From: Ignavibacteriales bacterium
GTDB taxonomy: Bacteria; Bacteroidota; Ignavibacteria; Ignavibacteriales; Ignavibacteriaceae
Assembly (NCBI GenBank): GCA_003538625.1
Contig: DPRR01000023.1
Location: 23,145-87,144 of the forward strand
Reading direction: 5' to 3'
Length of the DNA stretch: 64,000 nucleotides
A program made the translations under genes and the position numbers. Positions 1-8,468 of this stretch are shown piece after piece; positions within the stretch are counted from its first letter, which is position 1, and every line of letters starts with the position of its first letter. The notes beneath the pieces were generated by a model that made no database searches, was not told the DNA's origin, and saw only the letters and a program-made list of their open reading frames with translations.

Positions 1-1802
1 GCTAGCACAGCGCGTTGTTGGTGTAATATTTTGGCCGCCTTTTTTTTCAAAGTCACATCAGTTACTACTTTGAGATACCCGATAGGTTTATTATCTGCAT
101 CTCTTTTAAAATTCCAATCAATTTGAACCTCAATTTTTTTTCCGGTTTTTGTTGTTCGTATGGATGTAACTGATTGCGGGATTGAAGTTTCATCACTTGA
201 TACTTTAAAAAATTTTTTTGAATTACTAATAAACTCTTTGTCATTATGTATTTCCCAAACTTTTTTACCAATTATTTCATCAACTTCAAATTCATATATA
301 TGAGCATAAGCATCGTTAGCAAGAGTAATAGTACCATCTAATGTAGTTTCAACTATTCCATGCGGATGTGTTTGAAAAATATTACGGTATTGTTCTTCAT
401 TATCCTTCAGTTTTCGTTCTATTATTTTTTTATCCGTAACATCTCTAACTATGCATAAGGTTAATTTTTTATCCTGTTGAAAAATAGGGCTTAGCATTAT
501 ATCTACAGAAAACTCACTGCCGTCTTTTCGCAAACCGTATAAATCTAATCCATCACCCATTCTTCTTTTAACGGGATTAGTTTTATACTTATCTATCTGT
601 TTATCATGTGATTTTCTGTATCGTTGAGGAATTAAAAAGCTAATTTCTTTTTCAAGTATTTCTATTCTAGAATAACCAAATATCTTTTCTGCTTCATGAT
701 TCACTCGAAGTATTTTTCCATCTGCATCAACAACAATTATTGCATCCGGCGAGGATTCAAAAAATTGAGAGAAAGTTTTTTCACTTTCAATAAGATTTTG
801 CTCAGCTACTTTACGTAAGGTTATATCAGTTATATAAAACATATAACCTAAATATTTGTTGTTTTGAATTATTCTATTTTTTGTTATTAAAATGTGTCTC
901 TGTTCGTTTCCGAAACTTACTTCTCTTTCTTCTTTCTCATTTTCTTCTAGTTTATTTATCTCAGGCAATGTTTCAGTTATTTGTTTACCCTTTTGAAAGT
1001 GAGGAGATAATCTAAATAATTCTTGAGCACTATTATTAGAATGAATTATCTTCATCGATTCATCGGTAACAATAACTGCATCTCTCATCGTACTAAAAAG
1101 ATTGTAAGATAGATTTTCAATACCAAAATTAAATAGTTTATATTGGGCAATAGCAGCAACAATAAAGACGGTCTGGATAATACTGACTGATTCAGCTAAC
1201 CTGAATGAGTTTCTGAAATCAAAAATATGTGGGAATATTATGTTTGTAAAAAGAGCTGTTGAAATGGCTAATATTGTTCCTGCAATAATTAACCAGGCAG
1301 ATTTTTTAACGTGAATGTTTTCTATGCCATAAGTCTTTTTAAATATCAGATATAACCCATAGAGAACAGGTATTATATTTGAAGCCATAATAATAAGTAA
1401 AAACAAAGAACCAAATTCTTCACCAGTTCCCCTATTTATTATTTCATACTCTTTAATTAATAATTTGGTATTCAGTGAGACTGTGATGCTTAATATTGTA
1501 AGGAAAACAAAAAATATAAATATTCGGTCTCTCTTTTTACCTGTAAAATCATAAGAAAAATTAAGAAACCAAATACCGATTGATAGCCAAAAGATAGATG
1601 TAAATTTAAAACTTAAAGTGATATATTCTGATCGAATGTTTTGACTTAATATAGTATCGCACAATATCCAAAAAGAAATATTGATTAAATAATAGATGTA
1701 ACTATTATATAAAGTATTATTTCTTTTTTTTGCAAAAATATATGCCGTAAAAAATACATTAATTAGAAGCGCAATTGCCGGTATTATCGCATGCTTATTC
1801 AT
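1..1802 (-). CDS. Membrane-bound PAS sensor protein, probably a histidine kinase (3' end outside window)
   Basis: The frame is open from an ATG at 1802 through the left edge, about 600 codons. I read it by hand on the minus strand. The first ~230 residues hold about seven hydrophobic segments (MNKHAIIPAIALLIN at the start), like the 7TM input domain of some histidine kinases. Three PAS domains follow: one around MRDAVIVTDESMKIIHSN, one with SSPDAIIVVDADGKI and IVRDVTDKK, and one with HPHGIVETTLDGTI and VVTDVTLKK. Any catalytic domain (HisKA/HATPase or GGDEF) lies beyond the window, so the output is unknown. It probably senses a membrane or redox cue. The protein architecture is read directly; the kinase assignment is inference. 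Confidence 0.75.
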   Translation of the reverse strand, partial: MNKHAIIPAIALLINVFFTAYIFAKKRNNTLYNSYIYYLINISFWILCDTILSQNIRSEYITLSFKFTSIFWLSIGIWFLNFSYDFTGKKRDRIFIFFVFLTILSITVSLNTKLLIKEYEIINRGTGEEFGSLFLLIIMASNIIPVLYGLYLIFKKTYGIENIHVKKSAWLIIAGTILAISTALFTNIIFPHIFDFRNSFRLAESVSIIQTVFIVAAIAQYKLFNFGIENLSYNLFSTMRDAVIVTDESMKIIHSNNSAQELFRLSPHFQKGKQITETLPEINKLEENEKEEREVSFGNEQRHILITKNRIIQNNKYLGYMFYITDITLRKVAEQNLIESEKTFSQFFESSPDAIIVVDADGKILRVNHEAEKIFGYSRIEILEKEISFLIPQRYRKSHDKQIDKYKTNPVKRRMGDGLDLYGLRKDGSEFSVDIMLSPIFQQDKKLTLCIVRDVTDKKIIERKLKDNEEQYRNIFQTHPHGIVETTLDGTITLANDAYAHIYEFEVDEIIGKKVWEIHNDKEFISNSKKFFKVSSDETSIPQSVTSIRTTKTGKKIEVQIDWNFKRDADNKPIGYLKVVTDVTLKKKAAKILHQQRAVL

Positions 1803-2073
1803 TAATACTCATAAGTTTATTTAAGATTAAAATTACAGGATAAAATATGATTTGGCAATATGATAAATAAAATATTTGTAATTGAATTCAGGCAGTTAAA
1901 TAGAAAAGAGTTTTTACTTTAAACCAGTATTTTGTTTTTTAATAAATTAATTAATTGAAACAAGAATCTATCTATGTGAAAAATAAAGAAGTAGGTACTT
2001 ACGTAAATGTAAGTAATCATTATAAAAAAAAGTGCACCGCTTACAATCAAGAAGATTTAAAAACTTATAAAAT

Positions 2074-2102
2074 AAAAAACCCCTGAAATCGAAACCTCAG
2101 GG
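2074..2102 (-). terminator. Rho-independent terminator of the methyltransferase gene
   Basis: On the minus strand CCCTGA and TCAGGG arms (2081-2086 and 2097-2102) enclose a 10-nt loop and are followed by a T run. It lies about 40 bp past the methyltransferase stop codon. I see no gene in the rest of 1803-2142. Confidence 0.7.
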
Positions 2103-2142
2103 CCTTGTGTTAACAAAAGGCTGTGTGTACCCTTCTCTTAAT

Positions 2143-3369
2143 CTAATCATCACTTATTTCAACGATACAGCATAGTCCGTGCCCGCATCCAAGTCCATCT
2201 GGTAGATTTATTTCCAGGTTTCTTAAAACGCAGGCTACCTGTGGTCCCATTATATTTGCCCAAAAATGATCTACCGGAAAACGCTGGCTATTTCTGTAAA
2301 GCCAGGCGAGCATCTTTAAATCTTCTGCCAGTTCGCCTGTTGTTGATTCAATTAATTCTTTAATAAGTTTATTATTGGTCTCATTAAGGGCAAGACAAAA
2401 GCTTACTACAATTTTCCATTTATCGGCAATAGTATTAATTCGGTTCAGCACTTCCGGGTATTTTTCTTTATACGGTTCAAGAAAAGAAAAATCTGGTTGT
2501 AGCTCCTCAAGTTTACTTTCATAATCCATATCAAACAATCTGTTAACTTGATAACGAAGTGGCTGCGGTTTTTTATTATAATATCCCGTGTCAATATGTC
2601 TGCCAATTAGGATTGATCGATCTCTAAATATGATGTTTATTTTTTTGTTCAAATTTTTTGCAGTATCATTTAACAGCTCAGTTAAAGACTTACTGTCCCA
2701 GAATTTCACATAGTATGATTCTACTTCCGTAGAATTAGTCTTTTCAGGTAGATTTAACCAGCCCATATTATATTGCAGCATCTTGTCATCATTGTTTTCC
2801 CAATAGCACGGCCACTCCGGTGAAAATTTTCCAAACAGATCTAAGACGAGATATGCTTTATCTGCAGTATGATTAAATACATTATAAACTAAATTTTTTA
2901 ATTCCTTTTCTGTAAGATGTGAAGGTGATGAATACGTTGATAAATATATATCAAAAGCATTTTCTTTTAAGAATGGATAATCCTTTGATAAATCCGCTTG
3001 AATAAATTTCATATTTTTATTTTTAATATAAATAGATTTCCCCATATCTATCATCGCTTCTGAAATATCTAACCCTAAATAAGTTTCCACTTGCTTGGGA
3101 TTTAATAAAAATTCATTCTTAGTCAGATTTTGAGTTGGTAAAATATGTGTGATAAGTTCAAAACCTTCGCCGCTGCCGCATCCAAAATCAGTAATTCTGA
3201 TTTTATTTTTTCGCTGTTGTATCTCTGTAATAATAGGCTTCAATAAACTCTTTATCGATACATCCTCCCAATATTTTCTTGCATTATCTTTCTTTCCATA
3301 TAAACCCCCTTTTTCAGGCCCGTAATAGCCAAGCTTAACGGCAGTTTCAAAAAATTCAGTTTTAATCAT
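2143..3369 (-). CDS. Class I SAM-dependent methyltransferase, substrate unknown (408 aa)
   Basis: The N-terminal third carries the SAM-binding motif I, DFGCGSGEGFELI (near residue 60), and the acidic motif YLGLDISEAMIDMG, the usual Rossmann methyltransferase pattern. The C-terminal half (about residues 250-408) matches no domain I recognise. It ends in a Cys/His-rich tail, GCGHGLCCIVEISDD, that could bind a metal. At 408 residues it is much longer than a minimal methyltransferase (~200-250), so it has an extra C-terminal module. The ATG at 3369 has AAAGGAA just upstream. It stands alone, with a terminator downstream and 640 bp without genes upstream. Nothing nearby suggests a substrate. Confidence 0.75.
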   Translation of the reverse strand: MIKTEFFETAVKLGYYGPEKGGLYGKKDNARKYWEDVSIKSLLKPIITEIQQRKNKIRITDFGCGSGEGFELITHILPTQNLTKNEFLLNPKQVETYLGLDISEAMIDMGKSIYIKNKNMKFIQADLSKDYPFLKENAFDIYLSTYSSPSHLTEKELKNLVYNVFNHTADKAYLVLDLFGKFSPEWPCYWENNDDKMLQYNMGWLNLPEKTNSTEVESYYVKFWDSKSLTELLNDTAKNLNKKINIIFRDRSILIGRHIDTGYYNKKPQPLRYQVNRLFDMDYESKLEELQPDFSFLEPYKEKYPEVLNRINTIADKWKIVVSFCLALNETNNKLIKELIESTTGELAEDLKMLAWLYRNSQRFPVDHFWANIMGPQVACVLRNLEINLPDGLGCGHGLCCIVEISDD

Positions 3370-4011
3370 TTTTTCCTTTTCGATTTACTGGAAGTCAATT
3401 TTTTTATTTAATAAAACCTAATTTATTTTATTTTCTTTAAGATTAAATAGCAAGTCTGTATTAATGGAACTTTTTCGATTGATCAATTTTATGCTGTTAA
3501 AAATAATGTGTTGTATCAACAAAATTATTTGGTTTACTTTACAACAAAATTGATTACATTAAAATTCGTAACGCATAAAAAATAAAGCTGTTGTGCAACT
3601 AAAAGTATTCGCGGTTATAGCTTGACCATCAATATGGGATAATTTTTATTTTGGCTTGCCTATCTGACCTGAATGCAAGGTATGTAAGTTCAAGAAATTA
3701 GTAGTTATAATTACTTTATTCTCTTAAGAAAATCTTTCTAAATTCTTATTATCCCACTTTTAATATCTCTCTCCCCGATCCAATCATAATAAAAGGCATA
3801 ATAAGGGTGTGTAATTTTTGTGATGTATTAATATTTATGCCGCCAGTTCTGGCTAGTAGATTAACAAAATTGTGATGTAATATTTTCTTTACGTACTATA
3901 ATTATTACTTGATATTAAAATACTTTCTTTATTAGGGGAAAATTTAGGGGTATAAAAATTGCTGACAACTTATTATTTACAATATGCAATTAAACATTAA
4001 AGAAATAAACT
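3370..4011. other. Intergenic region without a recognisable gene
   Basis: This 642-bp AT-rich stretch separates two divergent genes. I see no ORF with a ribosome binding site, no tRNA and no strong hairpin. It presumably holds the promoters of the flanking genes, but I could not identify convincing -35/-10 boxes. Confidence 0.5.
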
Positions 4012-4791
4012 ATGCTTAAAATACAAAATCAGTTGTATAGGGGATTCTTTATCGTGGTGGTAGCATTATTTCTTTTTCAGTTTCAAGGCTGCAATTCAAA
4101 CCTAAATAATCCGGATGGAGGCACTGTCTCTTTAAGTTTTGCTGCTAACGGATCTCTTAATAAAGCAAATCTAAATTCTATAGAACTTGATACTATAAAA
4201 ATTTTGATCCGTGATGTTAAGTTAGAAAATGAATCTGATTCATCGGATGATGAGTTTGATTCTGGAATGCATTCTGGTCCGGGATCCGAGTATCGGTCAG
4301 AGGATGTTAAAGTTGGTTCTTTCGTCGTCTATCTTAATCTCAATGGTTTAACTACAGACTTTGCAGTAAACAATATACCTGCAGGGACATATAATGAGAT
4401 TAAATTTAAGATACATCAGATTAAGGGCTCTGAAGTTCCTACTGATCCTGAATTTAAAGATGGTGATGATGAATATCATCGCTATTCAGTCATAGTTAAA
4501 GGTAAATATAATTCAGTTCCATTTATTTATAAATCGCGCAAATCAGCACATCAAAAAGTCAGACTAGATTCTTTACTGATAGTTCAGGAAAACTCAGTCA
4601 CCAATTTATCGATTTCTGTTGATCCTGCAAGTTGGTTTATGGATGGACAAACAGAACTTGATCCGACTGATTCATCAAATACACAAATTATCGATAATAA
4701 TATAGCCAGATCTTTTAAGAGTGCATTCAAGGATGATGATCACGATGGTCAGTGCGATGATCATTACGGCGGCGGACATCATCAACGCTGA
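4012..4791 (+). CDS. DUF4382-like surface lipoprotein (259 aa)
   Basis: A hydrophobic N-terminus ends in a lipobox-like QFQGC near residue 27, so it is probably lipidated and exported. The region LSFAANGSLNKANLNSIELD, followed by IKILIRDVKLE and FAVNNIPAGTYNEIKFKI, resembles DUF4382 domains, where a beta-rich domain describes an effect on an ideal or threshold value; I make this match from memory. The C-terminus is rich in Asp and His (DDDHDGQCDDHYGGGHHQR), which suggests metal binding. The exact function is unknown. It precedes the bactofilin by 86 bp but may have its own promoter. Confidence 0.65.
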   Translation: MLKIQNQLYRGFFIVVVALFLFQFQGCNSNLNNPDGGTVSLSFAANGSLNKANLNSIELDTIKILIRDVKLENESDSSDDEFDSGMHSGPGSEYRSEDVKVGSFVVYLNLNGLTTDFAVNNIPAGTYNEIKFKIHQIKGSEVPTDPEFKDGDDEYHRYSVIVKGKYNSVPFIYKSRKSAHQKVRLDSLLIVQENSVTNLSISVDPASWFMDGQTELDPTDSSNTQIIDNNIARSFKSAFKDDDHDGQCDDHYGGGHHQR

Positions 4792-4877
4792 TAACGTTAG
4801 TATAATTTACGTATGCCGTACTAATTATAAATGTGCGGCTTTAATTAAATAATTTTCATTTTTTTGGAGTAAAAACT

Positions 4878-5300
4878 ATGTTAAAAAGTTATTCACCCGA
4901 AGTAACAAATACAGATGAGATTACCATAATCAGCAATGGTGTAAAAATAGAAGGAAAAATTAATAGCAGCGGCAATATTAGGGTAGATGGTGAAGTACAG
5001 GGTGATATCATATCTCAAAGTAATGTTACCGTTGGTCAAAGTGGAAAAGTAAATGGTAAGATCGAAGCGAAGGTAATTACAGTCGGTGGATCTGTATTGG
5101 GTACTGCGTCTGCAAAAGAAAAATTGGTACTTGAATCTAAATCAATTTTCACTGGTGATTTATTCACTAAAATTTTAGTAGTTGAAGACGGTGCCAAATT
5201 TGATGGTAACAGCAAAATGAGTGGGCAAAAAAATAATTTGGAAATTAAAGAAAACATTGCTGTTAATAATAAAGGCAGCCAGGAATTTTTAAATAAGTAA
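4878..5300 (+). CDS. Bactofilin, polymer-forming cytoskeletal protein (140 aa)
   Basis: Short beta-helix repeats run through residues 15-110: GVKIEGKINSSGNIRVDGEV, GDIISQSNVTVG, GKVNGKIEAKVITVGG. This is the hallmark of the bactofilin family (DUF583), which polymerises without nucleotide into membrane-associated filaments that position envelope enzymes. Flanking termini are short and polar. The length fits the family (about 110-180 aa). A GGAG site lies 8 bp before the ATG. It stands between two lipoprotein genes, consistent with an envelope role, but no cell-wall hydrolase partner is adjacent. Confidence 0.9.
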   Translation: MLKSYSPEVTNTDEITIISNGVKIEGKINSSGNIRVDGEVQGDIISQSNVTVGQSGKVNGKIEAKVITVGGSVLGTASAKEKLVLESKSIFTGDLFTKILVVEDGAKFDGNSKMSGQKNNLEIKENIAVNNKGSQEFLNK

Positions 5301-5636
5301 TATTTATTCTTTTGTTTCTTACAACTCTCTATTCAGCAATCTAAATAGATATAAAAGCTGTCCATTGTTCAGCTATGAGCAACTCGCCTTTCACTTTATT
5401 AAATTAATTTTCATTTTTTAAAACACCGATATCCTCACCTTTTCTTCTCGATAAGTTCTAATATTGCTTGCTGTTAAACATTCATTCTAATTTTTATGTC
5501 TCTACTGTCTAATCGATAAGAATATCTTAATTAATATCTTCCAATTCCTCTAGTATTTACTGGCATGCTTATTGTCAAGGATAATTGACAATAAGTCATA
5601 TTTAATAATTTTCATTAATAATACTGGAATTCAATT
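5301..5636. other. Intergenic region without a recognisable gene
   Basis: A 336-bp AT-rich stretch between the bactofilin and the small lipoprotein gene. I see no ORF with support, no tRNA and no clear terminator. Confidence 0.5.
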
Positions 5637-5978
5637 ATGAAAAACTTTTTTAAGTTTTTAGGTGTCCTGTTTTTACTTATATCTTTTATCGCCTGTTCTG
5701 ATGAACCACCTTCATTCAGGGTTAAAAATGAATATACTGCAAAAGTGAATTTTCAAATTAAAACCACCGCCAATACTGAAAATATAAACGATGTACAGTC
5801 GGGTACAGTTACTGATTATAAAGAAGTTGCTGAAGGTAGGGTTGAAATCACAGCTGAAATTCAGGGGCTCACTGATGAACCTACTGGTGTGTTTAATGCA
5901 GAACGTGATAATAACTATACTTTAGTTGTAACAAACGAGAATCCACCTAAAGTAAGAATAGATGTCTCCAATAAATAA
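5637..5978 (+). CDS. Small lipoprotein of unknown function (113 aa)
   Basis: The signal peptide MKNFFKFLGVLFLLISFIAC ends in a good lipobox (SFIAC, Cys 20), so the mature protein begins at Cys and is about 94 residues. The mature part is predicted to be all beta, with alternating hydrophobic residues (VNFQIKTTAN, VEITAEIQGL, YTLVVTNENPPKVRIDVSNK), suggesting a single Ig-like or beta-sandwich domain. I recognise no family. A perfect hairpin follows 30 bp after the stop. Confidence 0.7.
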   Translation: MKNFFKFLGVLFLLISFIACSDEPPSFRVKNEYTAKVNFQIKTTANTENINDVQSGTVTDYKEVAEGRVEITAEIQGLTDEPTGVFNAERDNNYTLVVTNENPPKVRIDVSNK

Positions 5979-6008
5979 CAAAGTAGTCTTAAAATCATAA
6001 TGTAGTTT

Positions 6009-6029
6009 GAATCCCGTCCTACGGGATTC
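6009..6029 (+). terminator. Perfect 9-bp hairpin after the lipoprotein gene
   Basis: GAATCCCGT and ACGGGATTC pair perfectly around a CCT loop. No T run follows, so it may be an mRNA-stabilising hairpin rather than a Rho-independent terminator. The rest of 5979-6279 shows no gene. Confidence 0.5.
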
Positions 6030-6279
6030 GACTATTCAAAATTAAAAGTTAATCAGATACCTTCATTCTTTTTATAATCGTGTGAAGTGAAACCGACTCC
6101 TGACTTTCACAGCTAAAGTAAAAATAACGCCTTCGGATATTCTCCGGATAACTTTCATCGAATGTATATTTTTCCAGGCACTTAAACTAACTTAGTATAG
6201 CAGATTTTTGTAATTTTAAATCGTGACTAAAATGAGATGAAAAGGGATAAGTTTTATCTTTGAAATGTTTATTCTTTAG

Positions 6280-6353
6280 TCGGAACGGCGGGATTTGAAC
6301 CCGCGACCCCTTGAACCCCATTCAAGTACGCTACCGGACTGCGCCACGTTCCG
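6280..6353 (-). tRNA. tRNA-Pro (anticodon GGG)
   Basis: The reverse complement folds into a 74-nt cloverleaf. The acceptor pairs CGGAACG with CGTTCCG, the D arm is GCGC/GCGT, and the anticodon stem is CTTGA/TCAAG with loop ATGGGGT giving anticodon GGG. The T arm is GCGGG TTCAAAT CCCGC, and the discriminator is A. The CCA end is not encoded. It lies 4 bp from the MerR stop codon, upstream of which it cannot read because both are on the minus strand in that order, so the MerR transcript may run into the tRNA. Confidence 0.95.
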
Positions 6354-6357
6354 AATA

Positions 6358-6750
6358 TTATAATTTTGAAACTAAAAGTTCTAATAAACTTTTAACTTCT
6401 TCAAGATCTTTTTGTAAAGCTGTTTTTTCTCTTTTTGTTTTTTGTGGTTCAAGTTCATCAGTTGTTTCTTTTTCACTCTCAACTGATTGAAATACTTTAT
6501 CTGGAGCAAAGTTTTCCATTATTTTTTTTGCGCCTTCAATTGTGTATTTGCGTTCTCTTAACAAAGTTTTAATGTGAAGAATTAACTGAATATCTTTGTT
6601 AGTATAAATCCTGTTGCCTGCCCTGTTCTTTTGTGGTCTTAACTGCTCGAACTCAGTCTCCCAATATCTAAGAACATATTGCTCTATGTTTGTAATCTTA
6701 CTTACTTCACTAATAGAATAGTAAAGTTTTTTTATCGATAAATCCTTCAT
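6358..6750 (-). CDS. MerR-family transcriptional regulator (130 aa)
   Basis: An N-terminal winged HTH is clear: YSISEVSKITNIEQYVLRYWE, then FEQLRPQKNRAGNRIYTNKDIQLI, the MerR pattern of a recognition helix followed by the R-x-Y wing. A short coiled-coil C-terminus (residues 80-130) replaces a ligand-binding domain, and no metal-binding Cys pair is visible. This short form is common in Bacteroidota and has often been compared with HspR or CarA-type N-termini. No target gene can be assigned; the neighbour upstream (aroQ) is 168 bp away. The ATG at 6750 is the natural start. Confidence 0.85.
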   Translation of the reverse strand: MKDLSIKKLYYSISEVSKITNIEQYVLRYWETEFEQLRPQKNRAGNRIYTNKDIQLILHIKTLLRERKYTIEGAKKIMENFAPDKVFQSVESEKETTDELEPQKTKREKTALQKDLEEVKSLLELLVSKL

Positions 6751-6917
6751 AGGCTTCTTAAAATTGTTTAATCGAAAATAACTAATCTGCTTATTAATAT
6801 CAACTTTACAGAATTATTTAATTTTAATATTAGTAAATCTAACTAACCTTCATAATTAAGATATTTAACATAGATAAGTACACAAACTGAATAGTAATAT
6901 TAAAAAACAAATTCGAT

Positions 6918-7343
6918 TCATCTTATTATTTTTTTTAATAGATAAGCAGCTGCAAGATAACTGTTTTCTTTGAATCCCGAAATATAACCATTTGTATTTT
7001 TTGCGGTTAATAGGGTTTGCCTATAATCTTCTCTATTGGCAAGATGTGATAAATGCACTTCGATTTTAGGAATTTTGCAGATTTCAAGGGCATCCATCAT
7101 TGCTATAGAAGTATGGGCATATGCCCCTGGATTAATTATTAGTCCATCAAAATTCTCATCGGCGCTCTGGATTTTTGAAACAAGTTCACCTTCAACATTT
7201 GACTGAAACGAAGAAAATTCAAATTCTTTAAATTCATTTCTTAATAATTCGACAATCTGATCCACATTAAAATTCGAGTAAATGGATTCATCTCTTTTAG
7301 AAAGTAAGTTTAGGTTTGGACCATTAATAACAAGAATCTTCAT
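6918..7343 (-). CDS. aroQ: Type II 3-dehydroquinate dehydratase (141 aa)
   Basis: AroQ dehydrates 3-dehydroquinate to 3-dehydroshikimate in the shikimate pathway and works as a cytosolic dodecamer. The family start MKILVINGPNLNLLSKRD is present, with Tyr 22 in the mobile lid. INPGAYAHTSIAMMDAL carries the Asn and catalytic His region, and IEVHLSHLANREDYR carries the second conserved His/Arg segment. The length (141 aa) is typical. Its ATG overlaps the stop of the upstream 90-aa gene by 4 bp, so the two are translationally coupled. Confidence 0.95.
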   Translation of the reverse strand: MKILVINGPNLNLLSKRDESIYSNFNVDQIVELLRNEFKEFEFSSFQSNVEGELVSKIQSADENFDGLIINPGAYAHTSIAMMDALEICKIPKIEVHLSHLANREDYRQTLLTAKNTNGYISGFKENSYLAAAYLLKKIIR

Positions 7344-7612
7344 TTATTGTCTCCCATTTCTTCAATAAGCTCTCTTATTTTGGGATTAAGATATATTTCA
7401 TCGACGCCAAGTTCCTTAAGTGCTACAGAAAGTATCATTGCTTTTCTTTGAAGATTAGCATTTTTATTTATAACAATTACTTTGCTTTCTTTTAAAAGGC
7501 AATATCCACCTTTAAAATCACCTTTTTCAAATCTTACCGTTGCTCCAAGCTGACCAGCAACTGATCTTAGATCTTGAATAATTTCTTCAAACTCTTTCTC
7601 TTTTAATTTCAT
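7340..7612 (-). CDS. Conserved small protein of unknown function (90 aa)
   Basis: A soluble alpha/beta protein with a basic, charged N-terminus (MKLKEKEFEEIIQDLRSVAG) and a central GDFKGGYCLLKESKVIVINK strand pair, then NLQRKAMILSVALKELGVDEIYL. I recognise no characterised family, although the pattern looks like a small protein found beside aroQ in related genomes (from memory). It overlaps aroQ by 4 bp (ATGA) and lies 13 bp after the membrane protein gene, suggesting a three-gene transcript. Confidence 0.7.
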   Translation of the reverse strand: MKLKEKEFEEIIQDLRSVAGQLGATVRFEKGDFKGGYCLLKESKVIVINKNANLQRKAMILSVALKELGVDEIYLNPKIRELIEEMGDNK

Positions 7613-7625
7613 ACAGAATTTTATT

Positions 7626-8141
7626 TCAATCTTTTTTAGTTAACGGTTGAAATACTATAAAATAGTAAAATGAAAGATAGGTTAAAATTGCTACAATTGA
7701 ATAACTGCTTAGCTCTTTTATTCTGTCTCTTAGGAGACTAATGATCACATTTGAATCAAATGAGGATGATTGAAGCATTAGGATAACCTTTAAATCTATA
7801 GACATAAGATAAACTTCAAAAGGCATTGTGATTATTACTGCTACGAGTATGATGAATAACCATCCGTTATTTCTGAGATTTATTTTTGACGTAACAAAAA
7901 ACAAAATTGTAGCGACAATCATAAAAATAAATGCCAAAAAGTGGACTACAATTGCTGGCATTATCGCGAATAAAATACCTTCAATATTACTATCATTGAT
8001 AAAACTTTTAACAACTAAATCCGGACCCTCAAAAATTCGATAGATCAGAAATAATCTTGATAGATAAGAACCAATCCAAATAGAGGCAGACATTAACGAT
8101 AAAACCGAAAATATTTTTGATAATGTTGAGAGTTTTTGCAT
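7626..8141 (-). CDS. Four-helix inner-membrane protein, unknown (171 aa)
   Basis: Four hydrophobic segments are visible, near residues 10-30, 58-82, 92-115 and 145-165. An N-terminal SIWIGSYLSRLFLIYRIFEGP motif resembles the DUF4149 type of membrane protein, but the match is weak. No catalytic motif is seen. It is the first gene of the probable transcript that continues with the 90-aa protein and aroQ. Confidence 0.6.
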   Translation of the reverse strand: MQKLSTLSKIFSVLSLMSASIWIGSYLSRLFLIYRIFEGPDLVVKSFINDSNIEGILFAIMPAIVVHFLAFIFMIVATILFFVTSKINLRNNGWLFIILVAVIITMPFEVYLMSIDLKVILMLQSSSFDSNVIISLLRDRIKELSSYSIVAILTYLSFYYFIVFQPLTKKD

Positions 8142-8468
8142 AATTTATTCTTAAAGATTATTACGAAAATAATTAAAAATACTGATACATCCTTTTGAAT
8201 TATATATCAGTTCTTTATTAAGTCATAATAAGTAAAGTGAAAAATAATTTGAAGTAAATAAATTTCTAAAACAACGAGCTAAAAATGGGAGCATACTAAG
8301 ATAATTATTAATTTTTTATTTCAAACTTTTTCATAAGTCACGTAGCTACTTAGTCTGAGTATGTCTTTATTATGATTTTAAGATGATACAAAGTAAAATA
8401 TATAATATTATAGTTTATTATTTATAAAATAAAGAGTTAAGTTATATATCTAAATTATTTTATAATAA
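8142..8468. other. Intergenic region without a recognisable gene
   Basis: A 327-bp, very AT-rich gap upstream of the membrane protein gene and downstream of nadB. I see no ORF with support and no obvious terminator for nadB. Confidence 0.45.
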
